In this document: piece by piece, positions 10,621 to 21,803 of the stretch
Layout: the number at the start of each line of letters is the position of its first letter
Position numbering within the stretch: the first letter of the stretch is position 1
DNA from: Okapia johnstoni
Taxonomy: Eukaryota; Chordata; Mammalia; Artiodactyla; Giraffidae
Length of the DNA: 64,000 nt
Direction of reading: 5' to 3'
NCBI GenBank assembly: GCA_024291935.2
Contig: CM044312.1
Coordinates: forward strand, 49,606,001 to 49,670,000
Made by a program: the position numbers and the translations under genes
The notes under the pieces: model-generated
Seen by the model: the letters and a program-made list of their open reading frames with translations, nothing else
Databases searched by the model: none
What the model was told of the DNA's origin: nothing

Positions 10621-10682
10621 TCACTGATATTTTCTTATAAATAATTTTTTGCCTGGTATTTCAACTTTTTATGTAGTGGTCC

Positions 10683-13477
10683 ATGAATCAAGGCAAATTG
10701 GAAGTGGCCAAACAGGAGATGGCAAGAGTGAACGTCAACATTCTAGGAATCAGTGAACTAAAATGGACTGGAATGGGTGAATTTAACTCAGATGACCATT
10801 ATATCTACCACTGTGGGCAAGAATCCCTTAGAAGAAATGGAATAGCCATCATAGTCAACAAAAGAGTCCAACATGCAGTACTTGGATGCAATCTCAAAGA
10901 TGACAGAATGATCTCTGTTCGTTTCCAAGGTAAACCATTCAATATCACAGTAATCCAAGTCAATGCCCTGACCAGTAATGCTGAAGAAGCTGGAATTGAA
11001 CGGTTCTATGAAGACCTACAAGACCTTCTAGAACTAACACCCCCAAAAGATGTCCTTTTCATTAAAGAGGACTGGAATGCAAAAGTAGGAAGTCAAGAAA
11101 TACCTGGAGTAACAAGCAAATTTGGCCTTGGAGTACAGAATGAGGTAGGGCAAAGGCTAATACAGTTTTGCCAAGAGAACGCACTGGTCATAGCAAACAC
11201 CCTCTTCCAACAACACAAGAGAAGACTCTACACATGGACATCACCAGATGGTCAAATCAGATTTATTACATTCTGGCCTTGGAGTACAGAATGAGGTAGG
11301 GCAAATGCTAATAGAGTTTTGCCAAGAGAACGCACTGGTCATAGCAAACACCCTCTTCCAACAACACAAGAGAAGACTCTACACATGGACATCACCAGAT
11401 GGTCAAATCAGATTTATTACATTCTTTGCAGCCAAAGATGGAGAAGTTCTATACAGTTAGCAAAAATAAGACCAGGAGCTGACTGTGGCACAGATCATGA
11501 ACTCCTTATTGCCAAATTCAGACTTAAATTGAAGAAAGTGGGGAAAACCACTAGACCATTCAGGTATGACCTAAATCAAATCCCTTATGATTATAGAGTG
11601 GAAGTGAGAAATAGATTCAAGGGATTAGATCTGATAAGACAGAGTGCCTGAAGAACTATGGATGGAGGTTCATGACACTGTACAGCAGGCAGGGATCAAG
11701 ACCATCCTCAAGAAAAAGAAATGCAAAAAGGCAAAATGGTTGTATGAGGAGGCCTTACAAATAGCTGTGAATAGAAGAGAAGTGAAAGGCAAAGAAGAAA
11801 GGAGAAGATATACCCAACTGAATGCAGAGTTCCAAAGAATAGCAAGGAGAGAAAAGAAAGCCTTCCTCAGTGATCACTACAAAGAAATAGAGGAAAACAA
11901 TAGAATGGGAAAGACTAGAGATCTCTTCAAGAAAATTAGAGATACTAAGGGAAATTTTCATGCAAAGATGGGTACAATAAAGGACAGAAATGGTATGGAC
12001 CGAACAGAAGCAAAAGATATTAAGAAGAGGTGGCAAGAATACACAGAAGAACTATACAAAAAAGATATTCATGACCCAGATAATCACAATGGTGTGATTC
12101 ACTCACCTAGAGCCAGACATCCTGGAATGAGAAGTCAAGTGGCCTTAGGAAGCATCACTATGAACAAAGCTAGTGGAGGTGATGGAATTCCACTTGAGCT
12201 ATTTCAAATCCTGAAAGATGATGCTGTGAAAGCGCTGCACTCAATATGCCAGCAAATTGGGAAAACTCAGCAGTGGCCATGGGACTGGAAAAGGTCAGTT
12301 TTCATTCCAATCCCAAAGAAAGGCAATGCCAAAGAATGTTCCAACTACTACGCAATTGCACTCATCTCACATGCTAGCTAAGTAATGCTCAAAATTCTCC
12401 AAGTCAGGCTTCAACAGTACATGAACAATGAACTTCCAGATGTTCAAGCTGGTTTTAGAAAAGGCGGAGGAACCAGAGATCAAATTGCCAGCATCTGCTG
12501 GATCATCGAAAAAGCAAGAGAGTTCCAGAAAAACATCTATTTCTGCTTTATTGACTATGCCAAAGCCTTTGACTGTGTGGACCACTACAAACTTTGGAAA
12601 ATTCTGAAAGAGATGGGAATACCAGACCACCTGATCTGCCTCTTGAGAAATCTGTATGCAAGTCAGAAAGCAACAGTTAGTACTGGACATGGAACAACAG
12701 ACTGGTTCCAAATCGGGAAAGGAGTACATCAAGGCTGTATATTGTCACCCTGCTTGTTTAACTTATATACAGAGTACATCATGAGGAACGCTGGGCTGGA
12801 TGAAGCACAAGCTGGAATCAAGATTGCTGGGAGAAATATCAATAACCTCAGAAATGCAGATGACACCACCCTTATGGCAGAAAGCAAAGAAGAACTAAAG
12901 AGCCTCTTTATGAAAGTGAAAGAGGAGAGTGAAAAAGTTGGCTTAAAATGCAACATTCAGAAAAGTAAGATCATGGCATCTGGTCCCATCACATCTTGGC
13001 AAATAGATGGGGAAACAGTGGAAACAGTGAGAGACTATTTTTTGGGGCTCCAAAATCAGTGCAGATGGTGACTGCAGCCCTGAAATTAAAAGATGCTTGC
13101 TCCTTGGAAGAAAAGCTATGACCAACCTAGACAGCATATTAAAAAGCAGAGATATTACTTTGCCAACAAAGGTTGATCTAGTCAAAGCTATGGTTTTTTC
13201 AGAAGTCATGTATGGATATGAGAGTTGGACTATAAAGAAAGCTGAGTGCCAAAGAACTGATGCTTTTGAACTGTGGTTTTGGAGAAGACTCTTGAGAGTC
13301 CCTTGGACTGTAAGGAGATTCAACCAGTCCATCCTAAAGGAAATCAATCCTGAGTATTCACTGGAAGTACTGATGCTGAAGCTGGAACTCCAATACTTTG
13401 GCCACCTGATGGGAAGAACTGACTCATTTGAAAAGACCCTGATGCTGGAAAAGATTGAAGGCAGGAGAAGGGGATGA
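10683..13477 (+). pseudogene. BovB polyprotein remnant (endonuclease-RT)
   Basis: In the living element this protein nicks target DNA and copies BovB RNA into the nick in the nucleus. Here it is broken into pieces. Frame 10683-11294 carries the endonuclease domain with E25 (SELKW) and D130/N132 (DWNAKVG); two residues before the aspartate are altered (KE where G-rich residues are usual). Frame 11319-11651 carries the downstream DH motif (GTDHELL). Frame 11644-12381 is the linker and ends at an in-frame TAA after SHAS. Frame 12385-13071 is the RT core with FIDYAKAFDCVD, but the catalytic box is NADD (N157) instead of YADD. A frameshift near 13036 leads to the C-terminal frame 13097-13477. The 151-bp duplication shifts the frame at 11275. 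It is certainly non-functional. Confidence 0.93.
11124..11425 (+). repeat. 151-bp tandem duplication inside BovB
   Basis: Units 11124-11274 and 11275-11425 are aligned without gaps and differ at two positions only (a G/T and a C/G, about 28-38 bases into each unit). Each unit repeats the endonuclease segment around LGVQNEVGQ to RRLYTWTSP. Since 151 is not a multiple of three, it breaks the frame. Confidence 0.97.
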
Positions 13478-13969
13478 CAGAGGATGAGATGGTTGGATGG
13501 CATCACTGACTCAATGGATATGAGTTTGAGTAAACTCCGGGAGTTGGCGATGGATGGGGAGGCCTGGCGTGCTGCAGTCCATGGGGTTGCAAAGATTAGA
13601 CACGACTGAGTGACTGAACTGAACTGAACTGAACTTTATGAGCAAAGTGTTTTAGTATTATCATTCTAGAGATGAGGAAACTGAGGGAGAGTTTCAGAAT
13701 TTCCTCCAAAGAAGCTTTTAGGTGATGCCCCAAATAACTGGGATCAGTTTCTAGTGTCGAGTCCTTTCCTATGACAGTGAGCCATCCCAGTAGGTAATCC
13801 CACTTCTTTTCATCCTCTGTGAGAGAATTTGACTTGACTTTTTCTTTTGAACCTCGAGTGCTAGCTTACTTAAGTGTCAATAAAATTTGCTATTTGCTGA
13901 AGTTGTTGACTGTGTAAATTCAGGTTTGAAAGATGCCTTGAGAGCTGCAGTTTAGAAGGATTGCAGTAT

Positions 13970-14175
13970 AGCAGTTAGGGAAGGCAGCTATGGAGTGGAA
14001 TCCTAACAGCACCTTGCCAGCTGTAGGACCTTGGATAAGTCACTTAACCTCTCTCTGCCTTCCTTACCTCATAATACAGCGCGTGCTAAATAAAAGCAGT
14101 GAGAACGGTGCCTAGCATATGTAAGCCCTCAGTAAGCGTTCCCTGCTACTGTTTTTTAACTATTGTCATCATTAT
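13970..14175 (+). repeat. MIR SINE relic
   Basis: 'gaccttggataagtcactt', 'aacctctctctgcct', 'cggtgcctagcatatg' and 'cagtaagcg' give the MIR body in order on the plus strand. Confidence 0.85.
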
Positions 14176-14389
14176 CCCAAGTATTTGAATAATAACCAGG
14201 AAGACACAAATAAAAAGCTTGAAGGTAATTTATTTTGTATCTCTTGTTGTGAAAAGGCCAAACCCCTTTCCCTTTAACTAGTCATTTCTTTTTCATGGAG
14301 GATCAGAAGTACAGAGGTCTCTCTCCACCCTCCTCCCGCCACCACACACATTTTAATTAAGGTATCTTTCGAGAAGGAATACTTTAATC

Positions 14390-14405
14390 CAAAGTGATCA
14401 CTTTG
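14390..14405. repeat. Perfect 16-bp palindrome
   Basis: CAAAGTGATCACTTTG, about 120 bases upstream of the CpG island. One such site per window is expected by chance. Confidence 0.85.
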
Positions 14406-14526
14406 ATACTCAGAGAGACACATTTGGAGGCTACTTGGCGAGGGGGAATTAAAGACGGGGAAGCTGAATAAATAGCAAGCAAAATGTTAATGTTTTGGCT
14501 TTGTGGTGTCTGCATCTGAGAGCACT

Positions 14527-14860
14527 CGTTGCAGATTTGTTGGCCGGCTCCAGCTGGAAGCTTCCGCGGCTCCTTTTGTGTGCGCGGGAGCCCTGGCTGC
14601 GGATTGCCGCGCTGCCCCTAGGGGTCAGTCTGATCCAGGGATTGTCCGGATCCGTGCCGCTCCGGGCGTGAGAGGAGCCGGGTGCCAGGTTCACGCGTCT
14701 TCTCAGAACCTGCAGGGCCAGGAGCAGGTCTCTGTGCCTCCCCAGCCGCACAGAGTGGGGGCATCCCGGTGACCCCCGCCGCTGCGCGCCGCCGCCCTGC
14801 CTTAGTCCCTCCGGCGGTTCTCCTCTTGAAGATACGTTTTTCTGAAGGCAGAAGCCGTCA
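14527..14860. promoter_or_regulatory. CpG island, isolated
   Basis: By hand I count about 27 CpG in the 300 bases 14527-14826, with GC near 65% and an observed/expected CpG ratio near 0.85. The rest of the window is AT-rich and CpG-poor. It does not resemble a SINE, LINE or LTR I know. Open frames of about 90-100 codons on both strands reflect the high GC. A 12-13-base A run follows at about 14920. It could be an orphan promoter, the first exon of a non-coding RNA, or a 5' fragment of a retrocopied transcript. Confidence 0.65.
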
Positions 14861-14984
14861 AAATTTTCTTCAGCATCTTGAGTGGCTGGGGTTAGCCTCA
14901 GTTCTTAATAGTAAAAAGCCAAAAAAAAAAAATGGCTATAGATGATTTAGTAATATTTTCTAACAAACTCTAATTTTTGCCTGT

Positions 14985-15135
14985 GCTACATTCACCCTAT
15001 TGCATCCAAGAGTCATAATATGTTAGAGCTGTGAGAAACCTCATATACATTTTATCTCACCCCTTTATCTACAAAGAAACTGAGGCCCAAAGGAGAAAAA
15101 AAAAAAAAACCAGCCCTAGTTATCACACTTGACAT
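14985..15135 (-). repeat. MIR3 relic
   Basis: 'tgttagagctgtgagaaacc' and 'caaagaaactgaggcccaaa' match MIR3 read on the minus strand. A-rich runs follow at 15096-15109 and 15178-15187. Confidence 0.65.
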
Positions 15136-15289
15136 CTCAACTGAAGGTTATTTCCACTGTATGTGAACTTGTTAATTAAAAAAAAAACTTTATGAATGAT
15201 TATTCATTTTAAAGACCACGAAATGATTGAAAAAGTTAGGTGGCAAACAAGCATAGAAATTAAGCTAGTTGCAGATTAATCAGTTGCAG

Positions 15290-15490
15290 ATTATCTGTGT
15301 TCCAATGGGGACCGGGTTATGGAGGCAAAGTGTTACCACTAATAATTTGTGAGGTCCTAAGTCCTTAACCGCTCCGTGCCACAGTTTACTTGTCTGTAAA
15401 ATGATGATAAATCGAGAGAATTCACTTTTTAAAAAGTTTCTACAAGATAATTCTGTAAATATTCAGTGAATGTTGGCTGACATTATTTAA
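15290..15490 (+). repeat. MIR SINE relic
   Basis: 'aagtccttaaccgctccgtg', 'tgtctgtaaaatgatgataa' and 'aaatattcagtgaatg' follow MIR order, strongly worn. Confidence 0.6.
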
Positions 15491-15559
15491 TACCAGTGAA
15501 AGAATTGGTATTGCATTTTCAGGAAGAATGGGACTTCCCTGGTTCATCTTGGGAGCAGT

Positions 15560-15640
15560 TTTACTCCTTCCAGTCTGTCCCCTACATGACTGCCAGAGTG
15601 ATCTTCTTTAAATACATGTTGTGAGTCGCTTCCCCCATCC
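15560..15640 (+). repeat. L2 fragment (probable)
   Basis: 'gactgccagagtgatcttc' is a characteristic L2 block; the rest is too diverged to extend. Confidence 0.5.
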
Positions 15641-16689
15641 CTGTATGAAAACGCAGTGTCCAACTAAAGCAGAAGGAATGTCCCTTGGGAATTTGCTGAA
15701 GGAGCCAAGAGTAGGGTGATAACAAGCAGGGTGGCAGGTGTTAGAAAGAAAAAGTCTGTCCCTGGACACATTTTCAAGGAAGTATTCTCAAGATTTAGTA
15801 ACCCTTTCAAGTTCAAATCCCAAAGGAACAGGACCTTCATGGGGACTTTGGATATTTTATTTCTTGCTCTGTGGTTCAGTTAGCTGTATGTTGTTCATAC
15901 TCAGGTCATTCTAGAGGACAGATATTCTCTCCCCACCCTCCACCTTGACTTCATATGCAAGGGATGCTTATGAAAATGCTTGCTATGGTGTGAATTGCTG
16001 GATAAGATGCTTACTGCAGTCTTCTCCTTGTGAACTATCTTGGGTACCATTCTTTCTCTGCAAACACCATATATAAGTAGTCAGAAAATTAATACAATAG
16101 ACAACTGCCTTTAGGCTTTTCTGTCTTCTTTTTTCCACTGATTTTGCTACATTTATGGTATTTGAAGATATTGCCATGTACATTTTCCTCCCATTAGTAC
16201 TTAGTTTGCCTTTGGAGAGGGACTAGCTTCTAACCATTTCTTGCAGTTCTGGGGATATTCAAAAACAGTTACCAAGGCTCCTGGATTCTCAGATCTCCAT
16301 CCATTCTTCATGGAGCATGATTCAGAGTCATCATTATCTTGGTCATCATTACTTCTAGATCTCCAATTTGTAAGCATCTCTGATCACTTTGTTACCCAGA
16401 ATGAACCTGGAACTGTGGATTAGATCAGATTTTCCCAGAGTGCTAGTTTATCCCTTGCTTTATTCTAAATACTACACTGTCTTTAGCACATTGCAGGAAT
16501 ACATAAGTGTCTCTCAGAGCAACATTTTGCTCTTGAATCGTGGAGCTTGTGGCAAAATAAACTCCCAATATTTTTCACATCAAGGATCATTGAGCCAAAT
16601 TATTCACCACTCCCTATCCAGTACTTGTTTGACTGATTGTTTTGAATCCAGGAACTGGATTCTGTTCTTGTTTCATCAATACCAACTTG
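15641..16689. other. No gene recognised
   Basis: AT-rich single-copy-looking DNA. A 106-codon frame at 16389-16709 shows no domain or splice context. Confidence 0.5.
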
Positions 16690-16840
16690 TTCATTTTGCA
16701 GACTGTTAGACCCTTTGGCTATATTATGATTTCCTTGAGGTCAGATACTTTGTCTCAATTCTGTGTTTCTAGTGAAACACCCATCAGTGCATTTCATTTC
16801 ATAAGTGCTTAATAAATGCTTGTGGAATAAAAGAGTGAAC
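16690..16840 (+). repeat. L2 LINE 3' end relic
   Basis: 'cttgaggtcagatactttgt' and 'agtgcttaataaatgcttg' are the L2 3' terminus on the plus strand. Confidence 0.65.
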
Positions 16841-17259
16841 CTATTGAAAGTCTTTGAATCTTTAGTTTCTTATTCATAATTTTTACAATATTATTTGTAG
16901 CATGTAAATATGTTACATATAAATAAACTAAACTGTTCTTCTATGTTTTCATCCCAAGTCAGTAATATTTTGAATAAGACAGAGCTATATAAAACCTAAC
17001 TAGACATCATCTTTCATAAAGTTTAGTAAGAATTGTAATGATAGTAAACACCTCTTGCCAGGGTTAATAAATGTACCATATATTTATTTCATTTTGCTAA
17101 TACCCAGCTAAAATGTTCAGATGCTGAGCACAAGGACTTCAGGAAAGTTTTGCTGAAGACTATGTTAAAATCAAGATATAAAGATATATCCATGGCAACC
17201 CTTATATCCAAATGTAACAACCAAGCATTGGAAATGAAGTCTGTGTATCCTAACTCGAA
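16841..17259. other. No gene recognised
   Basis: AT-rich sequence without an identifiable repeat. Confidence 0.5.
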
Positions 17260-17460
17260 TTTTAGTGATTTGCTGTTTCCTTAGGCAAATAGCTTACCAT
17301 CTCACTGTTACTACTGCCTCCTGTGAGAAGTGTGGATAAAACAGTGCTATATTGTTAGGCTGTTGTGTAGATAACACAGTGATCCACATGAAGCATTTAG
17401 CATAATTCCTGGCACATAGTGTCATACTTAAAAATGCTAACTACTCTTATTATTGCTTTT
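17260..17460 (+). repeat. MIR SINE relic
   Basis: 'ggcaaatagcttaccatc', 'ttaggctgttgtgtagat' and 'cataattcctggcacatag' follow MIR order. Confidence 0.65.
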
Positions 17461-18119
17461 ATATGGCCAGCTATGAACCCACTCAATTGGATTAGTATCC
17501 AATAAATTGTGCATTCATGCAGTCAAGTCTGTTTTGATTTTTTAAATTAGTTAGCTAGTTTAATGTCCTCTAGCCAGAAACCATGGTTGGCTCAGTTTTT
17601 ATCATATCAACCTTTTTTGTTTACTTGTTTGTTTTGTTTCTTTGCCTGGAAGAGACAAAGACCCGAGTGTGTTTCTTATGAGCAGATGCACGTGTTTGTT
17701 TAAGCTGGTGGCACAGGGTTGGGAAGACAACGAGGTAGTATGGCCAACAGAGAACCTTGTAAATACAGGTCAGGCCAATGCAAAGAAAGTGTGCTGGCTA
17801 AATCATTTGTGTCTCAGTGATTTGTGAAAACAAAATGCAGGGAGTTTTCTCTATCTATCTGCAAGATGGTTTACACATATGGCAAAATGTCCAGCATTTT
17901 TAATGAGATTGTATAAATTAATAAAATGTAAAATCCAACATCAACCAAGGTGTGGTTACTAGTGTAGTTTGACCTTTTGAGTTTTATAGTGTGAGTCTTT
18001 CTGTTGCTCTAGTTGAATGCAGGTCTTGATATCCTCATCTGTCACAGGGGATAGTTTCAGGTAATTATTAAGATGTACTGGTCCTGACCATGTCATTGTT
18101 CTCGATTTTTCCAAATTGT
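17461..18119. other. No gene recognised
   Basis: Nothing identifiable. A 61-codon frame at 17642-17827 is not convincing. Confidence 0.5.
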
Positions 18120-18260
18120 CTTTATGGTCTTGATATTATTTAATTCTCAAGTAAGTACATATGTTAGATATTATTAGCTCAACTTTCCAAAGAGGTTGAC
18201 AAATTTGTCCAAGGCCACACAGCTAGTAAGTGACAAAGCAAGGTCTGTTGGACCCCAACA
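18120..18260 (-). repeat. MIR SINE relic
   Basis: 'gtccaaggccacacagctag' and 'taagtgacaaagcaagg' are the MIR core read on the minus strand. Confidence 0.75.
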
Positions 18261-18569
18261 GTGTTTTGCTTGTTTGTTTGTTTTCTGTTTTTCCCTTTTG
18301 CTCTGCTAGCCTCTCCATGACATAATTCTGCATTCTAGGAGATCTCAATGGCCTCTTCAGCTCATTCAGTGAGCTTTGAGAATGCTTTATGAAAGTAGGA
18401 GTAGTTTATCTATTATTAAAAAGAACAAAAAGGTCATATAACTTCTTGTTTTAATCTCTGGGACAAGTAGAACCAAAGAAGTTGGCTATCAATTATTCAT
18501 AAACAGCCATTAATTACCTTTTGGCTTTTGAGGTTTGATCTTCAGTTACTCAATTCAGAATTGATTTAT

Positions 18570-18660
18570 TAATAATTTAATTAATTCAACAAATATTAAT
18601 GAGGCATTTATCACTTGCCTGTCATTGTCCAAAGTGCTGAGGAACTACTCTGATTAAAAA
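18570..18660 (-). repeat. L2 3' end relic
   Basis: 'attcaacaaatattaatgag' followed by a worn 'tgcctgtcattgtcc' block fits the reverse of the L2 3' end. Confidence 0.5.
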
Positions 18661-18780
18661 GCTTCCTAAAGAGTTGGATATTGGTCTAAACTAAATACTT
18701 TAAAATCATCATTGCAACTTAAGTTCTCACTTGATTGAAATATTCTTTATCGATCTAGCATAATTTACATATATGTACTC

Positions 18781-19058
18781 TGCTGCTGCTGCTAAATTGC
18801 TTCAGTCGTGTCCGACTCTGTGAGACCCCATAGACGGCAGCCCACCAGGCTCCCCCGTCCCTGGGGTTCTCCAGACAAGAACACTGGAGTGAGTGGGTTG
18901 CCTTTTCCTTCTCCAATACATGAAAGCGGAAAGTGAAAGTGAAATCGCCCAGTCGTGTCCGACTCGTAGTGACCCCGTGGACTGCAGCCCACCAGGCTCC
19001 TGTGTCTATGGGATTCTCCAGGCAAGAGTACCAGAGTGGGGTGCCATTGCCTTCTCCA
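18781..19058 (-). mobile_element. BOV-A2 SINE, near full length
   Basis: Two BovA monomers in minus orientation joined by the 'gaaagcggaaagtgaaagtg' linker, with the (CTG)n end at 18781-18793. Pecoran-specific and non-coding. Small open frames across it are artefacts. Confidence 0.95.
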
Positions 19059-19099
19059 TGTATACCTACCCCTGAACCACAGTCAGTCCTTACCTCTTA

Positions 19100-19270
19100 T
19101 ATCCACTTTGCCAAATCCTGCTCCTTCTTTATGGAACCAGAGCCACCTTCCCCTTGAAACATTTCCTGACCACAAGGCTACAGGTTACAAGTTCTTCCTC
19201 TTCCTCTAAAACTCTATTTGGCGTCGAGAATACCTTCTTGTCCCTAAGAGCACGACTGTTGAATTTTCGT
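19100..19270 (+). repeat. L2 relic (probable)
   Basis: 'aaacatttcctgaccacaag' and the pyrimidine-rich stretch after it recall the L2 3' half. Weak. Confidence 0.4.
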
Positions 19271-19276
19271 ATTTCA

Positions 19277-19455
19277 AGGGTTCTTAAACTGGGGTGAGCC
19301 CAGAGTCATCTAAGGAATTTTAATAAAAATTCATGTGCTTAGACTTTATATCACTGATATTTGCTGATTCAATATTTCTGGCATTGGAGCTTGATTATGT
19401 TATCATTTGAAATAGCTCTCTGAGTGATTTTGAAGCCTGAAACAGGCTAAGAAAT
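19277..19455 (+). mobile_element. MER5A-like hAT relic
   Basis: 'gggttcttaaactggggtga', 'gctgattcaatatttctgg' and a worn 3' part follow MER5A order on the plus strand. Non-autonomous DNA transposon. Confidence 0.55.
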
Positions 19456-19544
19456 CATAGTCTTGTATTGATGTCAAGAGTTATTAGGGAACCCTTAAAT
19501 TTTATATGAAATATTATATAAATTAAATTTATATGAAATATTAT

Positions 19545-19665
19545 AATATTAATTCTTCCACTAGATTTAAGCACCTGGAAACACTGTGATTTTAATTCTT
19601 TGCGTTTTCCTAATTCCTAGAACAATGCTGAAGGAATACTCAATAATCACTGACTGAATCATCAG
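19545..19665 (+). repeat. L2 3' end relic
   Basis: 'cctagaacaatgctgaagg' and 'tactcaataatcactgactg' resemble the L2 3' terminus. A small AT-rich tandem duplication (about 27 bases, 19497-19545) precedes it. Confidence 0.5.
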
Positions 19666-20738
19666 TCAATGGGACTGACCCTGTTTCTTCTTTCCTAATG
19701 CACTCAGAAAATTTCCGGAGTGAAGTAGGCAGTCTGACACCCAAGTCTCACGTCTTAAGAGACAAACTCCCTGACTCCGGCCTGTGTGATAGACACAAGG
19801 GTGATTTGCTTGCTTCTGCTTTTCTGCCTTCTGATCATAGTAGAACAGCAGTTCTCACACCCTTGAAATTATTTGCATGATCATGTGACTCGTTTTCTTT
19901 CAAGACTCATGAGTAGAGGTGATGTGTGTCTCTCCCAGGCCAGAGCACTGAACTGCTGTTGCAGTACCTGCTTGGGTTCCCTCCCCTTGCCTGGGTGACC
20001 AGTAATGTTCCAGGTACAGAGGTTCCGGGACATGACATGGGGTCCTTGAGTGAGGGGGTGTGGAACAGACCTTCCACTTACACATTTGGGATGTGTAGCA
20101 TGAGCAAGAAATGCAGCCTTGTGGTGACAAACCACACACATTTGTGGAGGTTTTGTTACTGTACCTTAACCTCTTTTGACTTAACCAGTATGGACCAAAT
20201 CCATATGAATTATTCGTTGTATATATTATTTAAGGCTTTTCAATTAAAAAAAATTGTATAGACTTTAACTATTTCTGGGAAGGAATAATAGAAACAAAGC
20301 CAAAAGCTAAGGCTTACTATAAAAAGTTAAGGAATGTGGGACTAAAGTAATGTTTTTGTCCTACATGTTCTTATCAAAAAATCAGTATTCTTTTCACTTG
20401 GTTACATAATGAGAAATTGTTTGGTAAGAGGGATAAATACCATCTTCAGTCCTCTGATGTGGAGCATTGAGGATGGAACAAAAGGCAGTCATCCTATGAG
20501 AGTAAGTACCTTGGTCACATTCTTAATTAGTCATTTGGGATAAGTCCACTAAGAGAGATGGCTAGGTTGACAGGTATGCCACTTCTCAGGATTTTGATAT
20601 TTGCTATAAAGTACCAAAGACAGTTTCGTTTTACATGAGCACCATTGACTTAGGCTATGTTTCTTTAAACTCTCTCTCATGTTGGATATTACCTTTTTCT
20701 CAGCACTTAGTAGTTTGATAGATCAAAAAAAAAAAAAG
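19666..20738. other. No gene recognised
   Basis: A 111-codon plus-strand frame (19926-20261) and overlapping minus frames are present; none has recognisable features. Confidence 0.5.
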
Positions 20739-20951
20739 ATGTGTGTGTGTGTGTGTGCTCAGTTGCATCTGATTCTTTGCAACCCCATGGATTGTAGCCC
20801 GCCAGTCTCCTCTGTCCATGGAATTTTCCAGGCAAGAATACTGGAGTGGGTTGCCATTTTCTCCTCCAGAGAATTTTCCTGACCCAGGGATTGAAACTGC
20901 ATCCTGCATTGACAGACAGATTCTCTACCACCGTGCTAGCTGGGAAGCCCA
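20739..20951 (-). mobile_element. Bov-tA SINE
   Basis: Minus orientation; a (TG)n run at 20739-20757 marks the tail and 'gctgggaagccc' at 20939-20950 marks the head. A poly-A run at 20725-20737 adjoins it. Confidence 0.93.
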
Positions 20952-21579
20952 AAGAAAAATGATGTCTTAATTTGATTTTTTTGTTGGCAGTGAGGTCATC
21001 CAATATTACACGTGCTATTGAAACTTCATTTCTTCTTTTGTGAATTGCTTCACCAGGCCTTTGACAGGGACATACCTAAGGAGGTGGAAGTCCCTCTCCA
21101 AGTCAGGACACAAAGTCTCTCAGCTCCTCTGCTTACCTTGGAGCTTTGTGTCTGTCTCCAGACATCCCTGCCAGCATTTCAGCACATGGGCTGGTAGAAG
21201 GGCAGGGATGCCACCAGTACAGGAATCCCTGTTGCCTAGCCCTGACTTCTGAATGTCCCTCTCCTGTCAACTCACTGAGCTCCAGCTTTGGATCAGGCTT
21301 CTGGAATGCCAAGGAAGGTTAGAGAGGGTGTGAGAATCAGTCTCAACTCAGGATGTTGGGAGAACCTCGAGTCTTTCACTTTTAAGAACTGATCTCTCTT
21401 TTCTCTTCTTTTCCTATTTTGAACCTCTCTCTCCCCCTCTTTTTCAGTTTCCCTTGTATAGGGTGTCGGGTGGGCTGCAGGGCTGCAGCAGCTGAGATTC
21501 TGACCCCTCAATTCTCCCTGTGAGCTGCCAGCAGCTTGTTCCATACCACATGCTTCTCTTTAGGAGCAATCTCTTAAAG
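20952..21579. other. No gene recognised
   Basis: Single-copy-looking sequence leading to the inverted duplication. No repeat recognised. Confidence 0.5.
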
Positions 21580-21803
21580 TGCCACTTTGGCCACTGTCCT
21601 TGTACCTACAACCAAGACAAGGGGAGTAAGTAAGCAGGTAATACCACCCACATGCCAGCACTTGTGAGTAATGGGCAATCTGATCTTCTCTATCTCTCTT
21701 TTAGCTGAGAGTTGATTAAGTCTCCCCAGGATGGGGTAAGAAGACAGCTGAGCCAGCACCCACTGAGTGTTCGGAAGAATCCTCCGCAGTGACTTCACCT
21801 CAG
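21580..21803 (-). repeat. Inverted duplication, left arm
   Basis: 224 bases that are the reverse complement of 22763-22986, ungapped, with four mismatches (98.2%). Nine-base direct repeats 'caatctctt' lie just outside it (21567-21575 and 21806-21814, with a third copy at 21817-21825), as if this arm were an insertion with a target-site duplication. There is no poly-A tail and no terminal inverted repeat. A 74-codon frame is open in both arms but matches no known protein. Confidence 0.95.

Larger units (their letters stand above)
10683..13634 (+). mobile_element. BovB LINE, longest copy, 5'-truncated
   Basis: About 2.95 kb, covering most of the endonuclease, the linker, the reverse transcriptase, the C-terminal region and the 3' tail with its repeated 'gaact' units (13616-13634). 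BovB is an RTE-type LINE that squamate reptiles share with ruminants and is known for horizontal transfer. The copy carries frameshifts, stops and an internal 151-bp tandem duplication. It is inactive. Confidence 0.96.

Noticed and set aside
14449..14945. Protein-coding exon in the CpG island.
   Set aside because: Frames are open on both strands because GC-rich DNA has few stops. None carries a known domain or a good splice pair.
15531..15550. Start of a CHR SINE ('gggacttccctggtt').
   Set aside because: The match ends after about 15 bases, and no SINE body follows.
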